Shown: one piece after another, positions 1 to 14,139 of the stretch
Numbering within the stretch: the first letter of the stretch is position 1
Layout of the letters: every line of letters starts with the position of its first letter
Assembly (NCBI RefSeq): GCF_003254395.2
Contig: NC_037640.1
Location: 13,160,289-13,224,288, forward strand
Source of the DNA: Apis mellifera
Taxonomy: Eukaryota > Arthropoda > Insecta > Hymenoptera > Apidae
Length of the DNA: 64,000 bases
Reading direction: 5' to 3'
The notes under the pieces: generated by a model
Told to the model about the DNA's origin: nothing
The model's database searches: none
The model's input: the letters and a program-made list of their open reading frames with translations, nothing else
Translations under genes and position numbers: made by a program

Positions 1-3000
1 TCCAACCTATATCGTGTAATAGCAATCGGATAACACGATTCAATCCAATTTAACCAACAAGTGATTACGAACGGTTTCATCGTAATCTCAATTAACCTAG
101 AGTTTTTTTTCCCCCAACGCGTTGTCCACGCGAGATTACCAACATAACACGACGAAACTTTTACTCGAATCGAAATTCACTCTCGATATTATCTTCGGTT
201 TTTTCGACTCGAAGAAAATTTGCATTTTATCGATTTCTTTCCTTTCTCTCTCCATATTTGCAAAATTTGCGAATTTCGAACGGTTTAAAAAAAAGGAAAG
301 AAGAAATAGGTAAACGCAAAGTGAACGGATAACGAGCGTTATTAATCGATCGAATTATTTGGAACGAAAGGAGAAAATTTACGATTCGACGAAATCGGCG
401 AATTGGGCATCGAGCTCGGACGAGCGTTGTTGAGTTGGAGGAGGGGAGGGGGGGGGAACAACAAGTCCCCTAATTTTTTTTATTTCGCCCCAGTGATCGC
501 GTTTCGGTGGAGCAACAACGAAGGAAGGAAGGGAAGGAGGGAACGGAGACACGGAGTTAACGTCGCTGCCAGCTGTTGGTACCCGCGGTGTAAATAAATG
601 GAACTCCACTCCACTCCCAGTGCTCTTTTGTCCCCGAATCGACAACACTGTACACGGCGGATACTCGTGGTCCTACGATCGGCCGGCCAATCGTTCCTTT
701 CTACAAAAACATTAGAGAAATGGTTCGTTCGAGGGAACAACGCATGCTCAACTTGATCGGCAAATGTTTTTTCTAATGCGAATAAATAAACGATCTAATG
801 AATCGACGAGTTAGCGTCGTTATTTTTTAACGAAGGATACATGAAACGACTCGAGACGATTTTCACGTTTGGGGAATTTTTCGAAATGATTTCACGCGCG
901 ATTAACACGTTGATTGCCGCGTCATCCATATTCGAGCGACAGCAAAAGTTCTTATCGGGCCGAATCATCTATATTCGGATGATTACTAAAAAAACTATTA
1001 AATTATTTGTTATTTTTATAATTAAATAATTTATTTAAAAAATTATTTATAAAAATAATACAATAATTTATTAAAAAAATTATTTATAAAAGTAAAAAGC
1101 ATTTGAAAAAATATTCCATATATATTAAAACTATTAAATTATTTATTATATATTATTTATTATTTATTAAATATTTATATTTATTATTAATTTAATATTG
1201 ATATAATTTAAATTATAAAAAAAAAAATTAAAAAAATTTACAACTAGAAGAAGTTGAATATCAAATTTTCGATATCTCTTCTAATTTGTATCAATATAAG
1301 AAACTATTATCAATACAATTACTATTATCGATATTTCTATTGCGAACAGTAATGAAAATAAATGATGCGAGACATCATTCTTCCAATCATCAGCGCGACT
1401 CGTATTACTAAAATATCGATAGAAGTACTCAAGTACTTGATACATTGTGTAGCCTGAACGAGATTTCGTTAGAAATACGCGCGACAATCAACCCGTAAAA
1501 ATTTTATATTTTATTAATTATATTTTGTTATTTTTTTTGTATTTTTACAAAGAAAGAAAATTTGTTCAATATTTACTTTATATCAACGGTAAAATATTAT
1601 TCGTTAAACTTTAATAATCCTTCTCAATTCCTGTAAACGCGACGCGCTCCCATCACATTTGCTATTATACTTTCATCTACGTTCTCCTTCTCTCTCTCCG
1701 TCGTCAATAATTTCTTTACGAACGAAAGTAATTTCGTCGTTCGAGAAATCAAGCTCATCTTCGCTCGAGCCAATCATTACGTTCTGCAAAACTCGAAAAC
1801 TTTCAAGGTAATATTCTATTCAAACTCGAAACTCGATGCCAAAGACGCAGATCCAATTTGAGACAAGAAAATCTGTCCAACGTGATATTCTAGAAAAAAA
1901 TAAATATCGTCTCCGTTCGAATCGAAATGATAGTCGAGAATCATCTCTAAGTTATCGCAGTCACCACGATTCGAGTGGAAAGGAATTTAAATTTAAAGAA
2001 AAATGAAGCAACGATTACGATAAAAATTAATACTCGAGAATCGCGCGAGAATAATTCAAGGTTAAGATTAATCCGAAATTAATTCGTATTCCTTTCTTCA
2101 ATATCGATCGAGATCGCGCAAGAATCGAAAACATGAGTATAAAAGAAAGGCCGATTAAGGTCGTTAGTATTCGAGATAAGAATATTTATCTATTCGATAT
2201 TTTAGAAAAAAAAAATAACGAATAAATATCGAAATGATGGGTCACCATTCGAGGGTTAAATGCAAAATGTCGAGAGTGAAATTTTACGTTACGTTTCACC
2301 ACGCGTGTATAATTTTATACCGCGAGTACATTTTTATGCGCGATCGATGGCGTATAAATATGGGCGCAAAATAGAGGAAGAAAAATGCGCATAAAGGAAG
2401 CTCGCATGCGTGTGCGCGATACCGAGAGAGGGAAAATGCCGCGTGGGCCATCCCTTTGCATCCCGTTGCTTAGGTGGAGATTATACGGTTAGGGGAGTGT
2501 AGTGGTATCCCGGCTACTAACCGTATCGGAAATATCGTTCCCCGGATTTTCAAGCCCAGTCGTCTTCCCCCCCAAATTCGTGCAGGAATAACAAGAGGGA
2601 ATAAACGCGGAAATCGAAAAATCCGGATCAAAGAAATTTCGCATAATATCTCGTTTATACGTTTATACGCGTAAACGTTTCTTCTCTCCCCGAGAATCGT
2701 CCAAGATTTGCGATGGAAATTCGATCGAATAATTCGTGTATTTATTTCGAATTCGAGATCGATAAATATTGATATTTACTCGTACTCTACGCGTTTGATA
2801 AATATTTCCTTTAATACCTGTGCATGGGAAACAGAGGTGGATAAAACGAGATGTTTTTATTTATAGGGAAAAATTTAACTTGCAAATAAATTTTCAATCG
2901 CATTTCGCCCGGCCGGAGAAACGCGGACCGTTACGAGCGTCTGTTTCTCACTTGAAAAACACTTGGACGATCGAAGGAAAAGAATTCATCCGGCCTTTGC

Positions 3001-4935
3001 CGGGATGAATTGAAAGGAAGCGCCAAGGATCGTATTGAAATCAGAAATGAATGTCCAGGATACGTGGTCGTGTTGAATTATAATAATAATAAAAAAAAAA
3101 GAAAAATATTCTCCTTCTTCGAGAAGCCCTCTTTATTTTCGAACCATTATTTTCCGCCACAGCGCTTTATCTCGAAAGAAAGCGGATTATATAGATCGAA
3201 AAGGGAGGTATCTACCGAACCGATCGAGGAAAAAAGCGCGTATGGAATTTGTCAAATTATTCCACTTTTCATACTTGAGTCTATAAATATAAATGCGGAA
3301 ATCAGAGGGGCAAATTGTCTTTGAAATAATGATAAACAAAATTTTCCATTCTGCCCGTTAATTAAAGGCTGAATTATGAAAGGAATAATGAACAAGTTCG
3401 GCCGATTCTATCGATCGCTCCTTCCCCCCCTCACTCCGAGTAATTCTTGGCGAATTATTCAAATTCTAACGATGCATGTTCGATTCGACGTAATGATGAA
3501 AGAAAGAAAGAAAGAAAGAAAAGAGAAAGAGCGAGAAAGATAGCACGACGAGATAAAAAGGAAAAAGAGGGAGAGAAAAAAATGTACTTTCATCAGTGGA
3601 GTGACATAACACGGCGAGCGAAGGTTCTCTTTTTTTTCTCTCTCTCTCTCTCTTCGCCGTCACTCAGCTGTCTCGTTTCGCAGCGAGGTTCAGCAAATTG
3701 CAATCTCTCCCCCCCTTTTTTTTCCCTAGATTCCCTTATTTGTCCTCCCTTTCCACGCTTCCTCCCTCCTCGCCTTTCAACGATCAAAACCCCTGTCCTG
3801 TTTCTCCTCTGTCAGACACACGTGTCGACGATACGTTTCGCTTTTCCAATCGACTGTGACGCGTACGCGACACACGTGGTAATGCGCGTTCACAATGGGC
3901 AATAAAAACGGAGCAGATACGGAATCCTTATTTTTCTGAAGTTCTGTTGTCCCGCTTCGTTGCTTCCTATTAACATAACAAGCGCGTTTCGATATTCCTT
4001 TTAATTCCGGATTAATTCAATTTGGTCGACTCGTCGCGAACGAGGAGAAGCGAGCGTTCTGTAAAACGATTTGGGGAACACGCATCGGCGCAAGACGCAT
4101 GCGCGCGAAACAAAGAGGCGAACGGGAATGCACGAGCACGGGAGCGAAGGATCCTCGTAGTATTTTCGTAACGTAGCCAAGTAATCACCTTATGTTGTCT
4201 ATTGAATCTACAAGTGGTTGCTTCGCTGTTCGAATGCCGTACACGAATTCAAACAGAAGTTACCACTCTCGATTTCTCCACGGAATGTCGTGGTGAAAAT
4301 ATTATTAGTTAGTTTGAAACGTTTGATCGTTGAAAAGATCCACGCGATTAAACGCGAAAAACCGTTGCGGCGCTCGTAAAATTTTATTGCGAGCGGAACA
4401 AAAAAAGGAGGAGGGAAAGAGATATATAAGAGAAGGAAAGACACGGAGGGGGATAGATAGATACCGAGAATAGAACGAGTGAAGAAAGAGAAAGAAAAAA
4501 ACGATAATCATAAGCAAGAGAAATAAACGTTGGCGCCAGTTTCCATGCTTTCTCGTTCGCCGAGTACGGAACGGAAGCGGGTGTTTTTCCAGGAAAATAA
4601 AATCGTGGCCGGGAATGCAAACACATTTTTCACTCGGAACACACTTTTCACAGAGCGCGCCACAAACAAAATGGCGCCATTCTTCTTCTCCCGTTTCTAC
4701 GTATTCGAGTACAAATTTGAAAATACGAAAAATTTATCTTCCCTCGCGTGCAAGTGGGGAAGAAAGGAAAAACGAGAAGAAAAAGAAACGCTCGATGATC
4801 CATATTTCCCGCTCGATGATCGATATTCCCTGCTCGATGGAAAATCCATCGAGATTGCGAGAAGATGAAAAGTGAGAGGCGGTGTTGGAATGGAAATTAA
4901 TCCCCGGACGAAAGGAGAGAGACAAAAGATCGTAC
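1..4935. other. Intron or intergenic, nothing coding recognised
   Basis: AT-rich low-complexity stretches (1000-1230), CpG-bearing unique sequence and pyrimidine/purine tracts (3500-3790). No exon with both splice sites and a recognisable product. Confidence 0.5.
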
Positions 4936-5046
4936 CTTGAAGATCGGCCGTGCAGTTCCCCTCGTGGCTCCGTTCGCGGATAAATCTTACGCAAAACATG
5001 TCACCCCGTGTCGCGCGAGGCATAAACGACCGTGGGCGACGAACGA
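4936..5046 (-). CDS. Candidate 111-bp exon, phase 1 to phase 1
   Basis: On the minus strand gaattcctcgcgcag precedes 5046 and CTTCAAG|GTACGA follows 4936. The frame that accepts a phase 1 donor, as the linker exon at 16227 has, is open throughout and ends in phase 1. Its product reads RRPRSFMPRATRGDMF... GNCTADLQ. I do not recognise it as a navigator segment, and an open frame of this length is common here. Weak candidate for the next sick exon. Confidence 0.2.
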
Positions 5047-8000
5047 CTGCGCGAGGAATTCGATAATGGAAATGCGGCACGACGGCGTGGTTGGCTCCTG
5101 GTATAACCGGTAAAACCGTACACGGTGAGCAGAGAGAGAGAGAGAGGAGAAAAGGCAAGAAAGAGCGGAGCAACGAAAGGAGGAGCGGACGAAAGAGGAA
5201 AAGAGTGGCAGGGAAAAATACAGAGGGTTCAAAGAGTTTCTCCGGCCCTCGCTCTCCAGTATTTTTTCTCTTCTACCTTTTCATCCGTATCATCCTGGAC
5301 GACGACGCGTCTACGTACGCGCGCATTCACGCTGCTTGCAAACTTTCGTGTTTCGTATTCGAGAGAGAAAAAAAAAAAATACCCCGGTTAACCCCGATGA
5401 AAAATTTATTCCGACGAATTCTCTCGGTTATAAATAATGGAGACGAATTTGGTGAAAAGGAAGGGTTAAGAAAAAGGAAAACGGGGAAACGTTCACAATG
5501 GCAACAACAGGGAGAGAGAAAAAAAAAAAGAAGGAAAGCTGCGTGTCCATTCGTACTTTACAATCCGTGAAATTAAAAAACAAAAACCGTCTATCGGGAG
5601 AGGGGGAGGCGAGAACATTCTTTTGTAACCGTTCCGTGAATAACAAAAACGCAGTTGCGCGAGGCAGCAGCCATTCATCGCCCCTTTGTGCATCGCGTTT
5701 CAAAAAAAAAAAAAAAGGAAAGATCCGCCAAATTTACTTTCAAATTCAAATGAAACATACAACATCCTCCTCGACGTGTAAATATCTACCACAAGTCGCG
5801 CGAAAATAATTTCCAATATCCTCAATTAATGTACCAGACCCAATCAATACAAAAAAAAATTCTCCTCTTCTTACCTCCTCACCTCTCTTTCTCGAAACAG
5901 AAGAAGAAGAAACGAATCCTCCTCGAAGAACCGCTTCGAAGGTTTCAGGGTTTTAATATTCGCGGTCTCAACCAGATCCACCCCGACGCGAAACTGATTT
6001 TTTTTCACTTGCCACCGTTTCATTTGCCCTTTCCTTCCAACTCCTCTCCTCTCCTCTCCACTCCTCCCCTCTTCCGATCCGCGACATTGCCGATTCGCGG
6101 CGCATCTTTGTGCAGGAGGAGGCAACGATAAATGCACGAACGGTCGAGAAGGGCGCGAGAATCGCGGCGGCTCGCACAAATGCGGGGAGGAAGAGGGAAA
6201 CCGCGGCGTTTCCCTCCTAAAAATCTATACAAACCGCCCACCTGTGCACAGCGTTGGTCGTTAAAGGAAACGAGCGATGTTGCCATGCGATGAAGAGAGA
6301 GAGAGAGAGAGAGAGAGATCCACACACTTTGCGATTTCCGTTCGCGAAAGAAGTGCCTACGTATTTCGGATAACGCGCACGCTCGATACGAATCGTGTAA
6401 CATTTCCTTTTTCTTAACCACATTTCGCGATCTCTCAATCGACGCGGGAAAATATATACGCCCAATACTCGAGAAAGAGAAAGATCTCTTCACTTCTTCT
6501 CCGGTGATTTTTATCGTCGAGCATCGAGAAACAAATGACGAACGGAAAACACGTTCCCGGGGAAGGATACTCGGTACATGCACGTAAGATAAATAACTCG
6601 AATCGTATTGGTCGTCTTACGCGGGCCAACTTTGGTGGGGGGCGTAGTTGCGTCGGTAGCATTTTTACGGAGACCGACTTATGGAGCCATCTAGTAGTAG
6701 CGAAAGCGATTAATAAGATTCGAGGATTAAAAAATTTAGTTGTTCCACTCTTTCCTTTTCTTCCATCGGGAGAATAGAATAGAAAGGAAGAAGGGATATC
6801 CTCGTAAGGATTTTTCTGACGAATAAGGAGAGGAGGGGGAAGACGAAGAGAGGAGCGAGTGCACTGTCAATACAGTTTCGTTCGTTTGGAAAGATCGTCG
6901 CGAGGTATATTCCCTTATGGTGATACTCCAACTTTGGATACCTGAGCGTGGCAACGTGGAGAGGGGAAAGAGAAAGAGAGAGAGGGGAAAGGTTAAGGGC
7001 CGTGGATGGAGGGTGAAAGTCGCGGCGAATCAGCGCCGTGGAAGACACCGGCCTCTTTCCTCCACAGTTTCTCATCGTCGAAACAAAGAGACGCGGCGAG
7101 GTGGCAAACTGATTTCCTCCTGCGCCTCTCATTTCCTTCTCGATTCCAACAACGAAGTTTACTCGAGTTCCGTGTATCGCTCGTGCGATTATTTTCTATC
7201 TTTTTTTATTTTTTATAAATATTACGTATTTTTAATTATCGCAATGAATTTTCTTTATCTCGAGATAAATCGATTTTGAATAATATCTCCTCTTTTGTGA
7301 GAAACAATGGGATTCGAATCGAATAGGAATCGATACGGCAAACAGGATTTTTCCCTGAATCGATATATATATATTTCGACGATACGGGTTCGTCAAGATT
7401 TCCCTTCGATAAAAAAATAAAAGAGTCTGTTTGCATAACAAACGACCCGCAGGAGGCCAACGTGCCGATTATTGCAGGGGGCTGTTAGCAAAGGGGGCGA
7501 AATCCGCGTCAGCAATTTCCGTTACACGCGCTCGTTTCGATACGAGAGCGAAGGAAAATCATTGAAAATTCGATAAAAAAATTAAACCGCTGATCCTACG
7601 ATTCGTTCTTGTACAAGAAAAAAAGTATCCAACAAATTTTTATTATTCTCGCGATATACGAAAGAATAAAAACTTCTCTTACCATTTCAAAAGAAAATAA
7701 TTCGAAGAAAAGCTTTAAATCGTTGATTTAAGACGCTACTTCGAGAGAGAAAAAAAGTATCCAACAAATTTTCTTCTATCAAGAAATTCTCGCGATGTAC
7801 GAAAGAATACAAACTCCTCTTACCGCCATTTCATTTTTCATCCACCTCGTCTGGTCTGCCTGTTTCCTTCCGTAATAGGAACTCCATATATAACGCGTAT
7901 ATGGTAACTACACTGCACTTTAACGCCTCTACTGTCTATTACGTCTACTATCCGACGCAACACTACGTGTAGTATAATAAAATTTACACGGATTCAAGTT

Positions 8001-10886
8001 CACTTACCCACACCTGTGCTTAAATACACGTAAACGGCTGTAATAACATTTTTCGATATTCAACGAGAAATCAAGATACGAGTCGATGAAGAAAAAAAAA
8101 GAAAAAAAGATCTTGCAGAGGCAAGTGAACTATCGTATCGTGCGTGTAGGTGGTGCTGGAGTAGCCGAGAGATAAGAACAACGTTGCACCCTAGCGGCGC
8201 GTGAGAATAGCAACATAACCTCGTAATATATATTTCTTTTTTACGAAAAATCGCGATAAACCGCTTACAAGGCGAGCACGCGTAAAAATGGCCGAGTGAA
8301 AGGACACCTTGAAGTAAGCGAATAAACTATTTATACGTGAATGTAACGCGAGATGAAATAAACTGTATATAACCATGTAGGTTAAATCGACAATAATTAT
8401 ACGATAGTTTGTTTTGATTCGCACGAATTCGAAAGAATTCGAGGAGAAACAGAAATTCTCTCTCTCTTACGACAAATTTTAAAAACAATTCGCAAATCGC
8501 TTACGCACACCTCGTTTCTATTTTCTCTCTTGTGACATAAGCTACCATCCATCTTCGACACGTTTCCAAGGAAGCACTTGCTTATCGAACGAAGGGAAAG
8601 AGAGGAAGAAACTACGTGCCAATTACGAGAGCAAACATTTTTCACGACTTAGCGCTCGTTATTCCCTTCGTTCCGTATCACTGAATGACTCCTCTGCTCG
8701 AATCTCCTGTCTCTCTCTCTCGTCTACGGACGTGTAACAAGGAAGAGAATTAAGATCGCTCTCGAATTGTATTCCTATTCCCCGCGCGTCAAGAGAACGC
8801 TTCGCGCGTACCGTAATTAAAATTGCAATTAAAAATCAACGAGGAGGACAAATCACTCGTATTTTTATTTCCAATATTCGGAACTTAAATTTCAAAGATG
8901 TACTCCCCCCTCTAAATGGGTACGCAAAATACGAATGCTGTTATTATTTATTTAAAATGTAATTATTTTATTATTTATTATTTAAAATTATTTATTTATG
9001 TAACACTTGTAACAGCCGTACATTTTTTCAACTCGTCACAAAAATTCGTGAGATCAATAATAACAAAGATTTCGAAATTTTGATTTTTCGTCGAATAAGA
9101 AACAGAAGGATAATTAAATCCTCTCGGTTGATTAGCGCGAGGTACGTGGCGTGAAACGTAAGGTTTCGTCCTTCCCCTCCCCCCTCCTACGCGGGACAAT
9201 TCATTTGAAAAGCTGCGCTTTGAACCGATACACTCGCGATACACTCGCGAGTATATAGTATTTTTAACTCGGGCGAAGAAGAGGCCGCGAGAGCGAAGCG
9301 ATATACGGAACGGAGAAAGAAAGAAAGATTTAAGAGTGTTAGAGTATCTAGTCAGTGGTTCTCTGTGCGTGGTGAAGGATGCGGAGGCAAAGTAGGCGGC
9401 AAATGTTCCCCCTCTCCTTCCTTTCCAACTCCCCCCCCCTCACTGCGCTATTCGCTCTAACAGGGCGTACGGCGCAATGCGAGAAAAATAGGAAGTGAAA
9501 AAGGAATGGAACGAAGAAAGGATATCAAACAGATCTAAGAAATGAAAAAACTTGAAAAGAGTTTTCTTTCCAAACGCTTTTCTGGAAAGATTTTATTATA
9601 AATTAAGAAACGAATGGAGGAAATTGAAATGAATATTGGTCATTGGTAAAATTAAATTGTAGTTAAGTGTGAAGAAATTTTATAGGAAATATGTAAACAT
9701 CGGTTGTTAAAATATAGAGAGAGAGAACCACTGATCCTTGGGTGCTTCGGGGTTAAAGACCGGGTGCAGGTCTTACGTGTGCTCCTCCGCGACTTCAATT
9801 TTCTCTTCTCGTCTCGTTGTCTCTTTTCCCGTTTCTACTTCTTTTCGCTTCCTTCTCTCGCTATCTTTCCTCGTTTTTGACCCTTTCCATATCCCTTCCT
9901 GGCTCACTTTCCCTTTGTTTAACGGTTTGTATCTCTCTCTCTTTCTCCTTCTTGCGCGCGGTCCAGAGATATCCGTTTGACGAATTTCTACGAGATTACG
10001 CTAAGCTCGAGATATATACGCTAATCTAAACACGAAAAAGGACAGGAAAAAGTACGAATTCTGTTTGATCGATCTTTTCTTCGAAGCGGAAAAGTAGTTT
10101 TATTTGCGGCAAAGTAGTTTAATAATAGGAAAGATAAATGGAAAAAGAGACGTTTATTCGAGCGTTCGGATCGACAGATGCAGATGTTTCCACTTTTTTC
10201 CCCTTTCTAGCCGAGTTCTTATCGGATTCCTGAGGGATTAGCTGTCGCCGAGATGAGATCACGCCGGAAGAACGTGCAATGCTCGTAATCCTAACCCGTT
10301 AACTTTCCACTCTCTTCGTCAGTTTCCATCATACCGTTTTTTTTACCTCAACGTAATAAAATGAGACGATAATCGAGAGATGATTGAGCTCCCACTTTGA
10401 TCCCGCTTGTCTAAAAATACAAATTATCTATTTTTAACCGATCACTCTTTGACTTGATTTAATATTAACGACGTACGTACGCAAATTTAATTTATTCCGT
10501 TCGACGGGGGAAAAAATTTTAATAGCCTTCTTAATAGCCCTCGACCTTTCATCCGTGGCAAATTTCTACGGTGTTATTAAGGGATTCAAAGTAGACTTGA
10601 AACTAAGATCGATAAGCCCCTCCGCGACAGCATTTCATTTTCTTCCACTTTCCAATAATCCTTCTTAATACTCTCACTAATCGAAGTAAATGTCACGAAT
10701 CGACTAATAGATATTTCCTCCCAACTATAATATATTGCACGATTATATATAATAACATTTCGTCCCTTATCACTCACACAATTGTCAAATCTGTCAAAGA
10801 TAAAACACGAGATTGATTAATGACACAGATATATTATTAACTCGAGAAAAATAAATTGTCTCGAGGTAACAAAAAAAATAAGAATA
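5047..10886. other. Intron, nothing coding recognised
   Basis: Holds purine-rich tracts (5120-5220, 6290-6318 (GA)n), a short duplication at 7.6-7.85 kb and unique AT-rich sequence. I see no RNA gene and no supported exon. Confidence 0.5.
7610..7850. repeat. Two-copy direct repeat
   Basis: AAAAAGTATCCAACAAATTT, then TCTCGCGATRTACGAAAGAA and CTCTTACC, occur at 7618-7690 and 7751-7830. Diverged duplication of about 80 bp. Confidence 0.8.
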
Positions 10887-11440
10887 TATTGCGTTGTTTA
10901 AAAAATAATTTCATTTCTTCACACAAGTGTCACTAGTCGAAAATTTATTTAGCCAACTTCATTCTAATCCGTGATGTTCGGAAAATAATTTTATTTCTTC
11001 ACACAAGTGTCTCTAGTCGAATGTTTATCCAATCAACTTCGTCCTAAACCGTGTTATTCGGAAAGTAATTTTATTTCTTCACACGAGTGTCACTAGTCGA
11101 AAGTTTATCCAACCAACTTCATTCTAATCCATGATGTTCGGAAAATAATTTTGTTTCTTCACACGAGTGTCGCTAGTCGAAAGTTTATCCAATCAACTTT
11201 GTTCTAATCCGTGATGTTCAGAAAGTAATTTCATTTCTTCACGTGAGTGTCGCTAGTCGAATATTTATCCAATCAACTTCGTTCTAAACCGTATTGTTTA
11301 GAAACTAATTTCATTTCTTCACACGAGTGTCACTAGTCGACCATTTATTCAGCCAACTTCGTTCTAATCCGTGATATTCGGAAAATAATTTTATTTCTTC
11401 ACGTGATTCGTTAATTGAATCTTCGTTTTAAACCGCGTTG
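10887..11440 (+). repeat. 80-bp tandem array at 5' end of mariner copy 1 (7 units)
   Basis: The motif TTTCTTCACACRAGTGTC recurs at exact 80-bp steps, with its CTTC at 10917, 10997, 11077, 11157, 11237, 11317 and 11397. Each unit includes TTCGGAAARTAATTT, which is the element's own terminal-repeat core, followed by CACTAGTCGA and ATCCAACCAACTTC. Divergence between units is roughly 5-15 per cent by eye. The array thus looks like amplification of the transposon end. Confidence 0.9.
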
Positions 11441-11536
11441 ATATCGTATATTTTCTAAGTTGACATTTCACGGTTTATTTATAAGAAAAATTCGTTCGAT
11501 TTTGTGCGGTTGCGTTTTTCACACGTGGTAACAAAG

Positions 11537-11856
11537 ATGCGAAATCGAAAGAAGTATTTTCGACGTGTTTTACTTTTTTATTACCGAAAAGATGAGAATG
11601 CTGTTCAAACGAGACAAAAAGTTGTGCGAAGTCTACGAAGAAGGTGCATTAAGGTACACGCCAGTGTCAAACTGGTTTTCAAAATTTCGTTCCGACAATT
11701 TCGACGTTAATGATACGCCATGTTCTGTAAGACCAGTCGAAGACGAAACAAAGATGTCGATCGAAGTGAACGAAGACGAACAACAAACAACTCGAGAAAT
11801 TGCCACGAGATTGAATTTCTCGAATTTCTCGATTGTTCGTGACCGCGTGAAATGAC
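11537..11856 (+). pseudogene. Mariner transposase N-terminal remnant
   Basis: Begins at ATG 11537 (MRNRKKYFRRVLLFYYRK) and shifts frame near 11623. It continues as LCEVYEEGAL and NWFSKFRSDNFDVND, then QQTTREIATRLNFSNFSIV before a stop at 11854. The W-F-x-x-F-R-S-x-x-F-D-V pattern and the second helix-turn-helix are typical of mariner DNA-binding domains. The DDD catalytic domain is absent. Non-functional. Confidence 0.85.
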
Positions 11857-11912
11857 TTGGTGTTTTCATTGTCGTGAAAAAAGGAAAGAAATTACTTTCC
11901 AAACAATCCATA

Positions 11913-14139
11913 TTTCGTAGGAGGGAGCAGCTGCGACTTTTCCACCCTCGAAAAGATGGAAGCGGAGTTGGAAAAAAGATGGGGTTCCGGTGCTCGGATA
12001 CGGAACAGGCAGCGGAAAATTTATCGAGCTCTCGGTGTGGCGGGAGTCAAGCTGTGTGCAGCAACACGCGACCAGCGCCACCATCGCTTCATGAAAACGA
12101 TGATTTCTGGGCAAAGATTTCCCGGAGGGGCCGTGCACGATAATTCGCTACCAATTCAAATCGACCGCCACTCGATCAATTTCCCTAAAAAGTAAATATA
12201 AACGTTCCTCTCGATTACAACTTTATTAATCATAATTATTCATTTACATTTAAGCAATGGAACAGAAGAAAAAAAACAAAACAAAATTTCCTTTTGTCCA
12301 AAAAAAAAATACAATTTTTTTCCAGTTTTCGTGACGATAATTTTTCTTTTCCAGGAAGATACGTTCATCACGGAAATTATCTTATCCCTTAAATCCATCT
12401 AAACCCGGCATAAATCAGGACCATGACCTAGACAGTGTCGCTATGGGTCGTCTAGTATGCGCGGGATGAACGATGGAGAGAGAAAAATGAAAAGAAGAAA
12501 AAAAAAGGAAGAGAAGAGGCTCCTAAAAATAATATCGTAAAACCACGAACCACGATGATGGCTTGTCCTACGCACATACATATACATATATACATATATA
12601 CACACGCTAGATTATACGCTTGTACATATATTATGAACACGTTATAGGACGTGGAAGTCTATTTCGAACCGAAAGACATTCTGTATCCAGCCGTTCTCGC
12701 AACACGCAGCCTTTGATACAGCCACGATATATACGTACATACACGGGAGAGAGAACTGCATCCCCTTCGATGCCTGCCTGCCGCAGGGATTCTCAGCCGT
12801 GTAAACAAGCGCGGGGTGTAAGCGGATATTCTCCCCTTCGTGGAAAAACACGTGAGTCGACATGTCGAGTTTACATCGCTCGCTACGAATATTCCATTTC
12901 CGTCCGAGTACATCCACGTATATGAAAACAAGGATTTATATTAAACGCTTCTTCTCTTCATTAAACGAGATTTAATAACAAAACTCTTTTCTTCGCAGAA
13001 TTTCCGTTTCGATTCAAATATCTGAGAGCAGGAAGGAATTGAGGAATACGTACGTACCGATTGAGAACCACTGTAAATCGGCGTGCACATCTGGCTACCC
13101 TGGAAACGTGGGAGTTGAGAGTAAAGTATAAACTATGGGGTGGCACCCCATCTCGTAGCGGGCTACCTACCACCTCCTCCTCCTCCCATAGACGTAGGTA
13201 ATATCATCGTCCACGCGAGTCTACGCGCATACGCGACTCGTCGTTGCACGGAATAGGGTGACAAAGGTACGAGTACGCACAGAATACTAATACAAATACG
13301 CATAGAACGGAGAGATAGACTGTTGGTTGTTGTAGTTGGCCACCACACATTTGGGCGAAATGCGCATTTGTGCGAGAGAGGGAGGCTCCTCGTGCAAGAG
13401 AGGCTATAAATTTAAAGGGGGACACGTAGGGTAGGCCCCATACTGGAAGCCAGTTTCCATGGTGGTCCAGATCTCTCGTGGCGGCCAGGAGACGCGCAAA
13501 GGGTTGCTAAAAGCCATTCACGGGGCTAATGGCTAATGGGGTGTTCTTAACACGGCACCGAATCTACTGCGCCGCCGTTTACCACCCTCCACCTTTCCCC
13601 GCCTTCGAGAGAGCGAATCCATGCCGAATATCAATAGGATAGAAATTCATTTATACCCACCAGTTGCCCAGAAACGAAACTTGGTAAACGGGATTCTGCG
13701 ATTCCAGAGAATTCTGCATGCAAGAAATTCTCAAAGTCGTGCAATAAACTTGGGGAAGAAGGAAGGAAGGAAGGAAGGAAGAGGAAAAGTTACTGAAAGA
13801 TGGTAAAAGGGAATTATAATAAAGATTGCCAACGATATTTCACTTTGGAGAGAGAGAATTTATTTTTATTGTTGATAATAAGTTTCTCTATTTCTTACAG
13901 AGCGACGAACAAGTCGGGATTGAAAGATAGGGTTCAGGCCAAACGGTTGTTTCTCTGTCAACCCTCTGTCAATGAAGGTACACCTTCAGAATCGAAGAAA
14001 TCTCATCGCAATTTTAAAGTATTCACTCGGGTGGGATTCACGTAAATTACGCGTGGATAACGTTTGCGACCGCTATAACTCTCTCAGGGGATCTATAAAT
14101 ATCGCGAGCTCCTTCCAACAAGTTATGGAACGTATGGAT
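11913..14139. other. Intron; GC-richer unique blocks
   Basis: Includes a GC-balanced block directly after mariner copy 1 (11930-12150), a 17-base near-perfect palindrome ATGGGGTGGCACCCCAT (about 13135-13151), and a unique block at 13430-13600. None gives a spliceable exon I can defend. Confidence 0.45.

Larger units (their letters stand above)
10887..11912 (+). mobile_element. Mariner-family element, internally deleted copy 1
   Basis: The 5' terminal repeat TATTGCGTTGTTTAAAAAAT at 10887 is the inverse of the 3' end (reverse strand TATGGATTGTTTGGAAAGTA, ending about 11912). Inside lie an 80-bp tandem array, then a fragment of the transposase N-terminus, then directly the 3' terminal repeat. 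The catalytic two-thirds of the transposase is missing, so it cannot move by itself. A sister copy of identical build lies at 36064-37015. Confidence 0.82.

Noticed and set aside
6020..6583. 187-codon minus-strand frame
   Set aside because: Spans a (GA)n microsatellite and purine tracts; Ser/Arg-rich by composition.
8004..8036. 30-bp microexon-like segment on the minus strand (ttacag ... gtaagt)
   Set aside because: Phase would fit after the linker exon, but the acceptor is weak and the peptide VYVYLSTGV has no support.
9720..9780. tRNA-like GC patch (TTGGGTGCTTCGGGGTTAAA)
   Set aside because: No cloverleaf and no B-box; not a tRNA.
10887..11440. CRISPR-like regular spacing of repeats
   Set aside because: Units are contiguous 80-bp tandem copies with no unique spacers, inside a mariner element in a eukaryotic genome.
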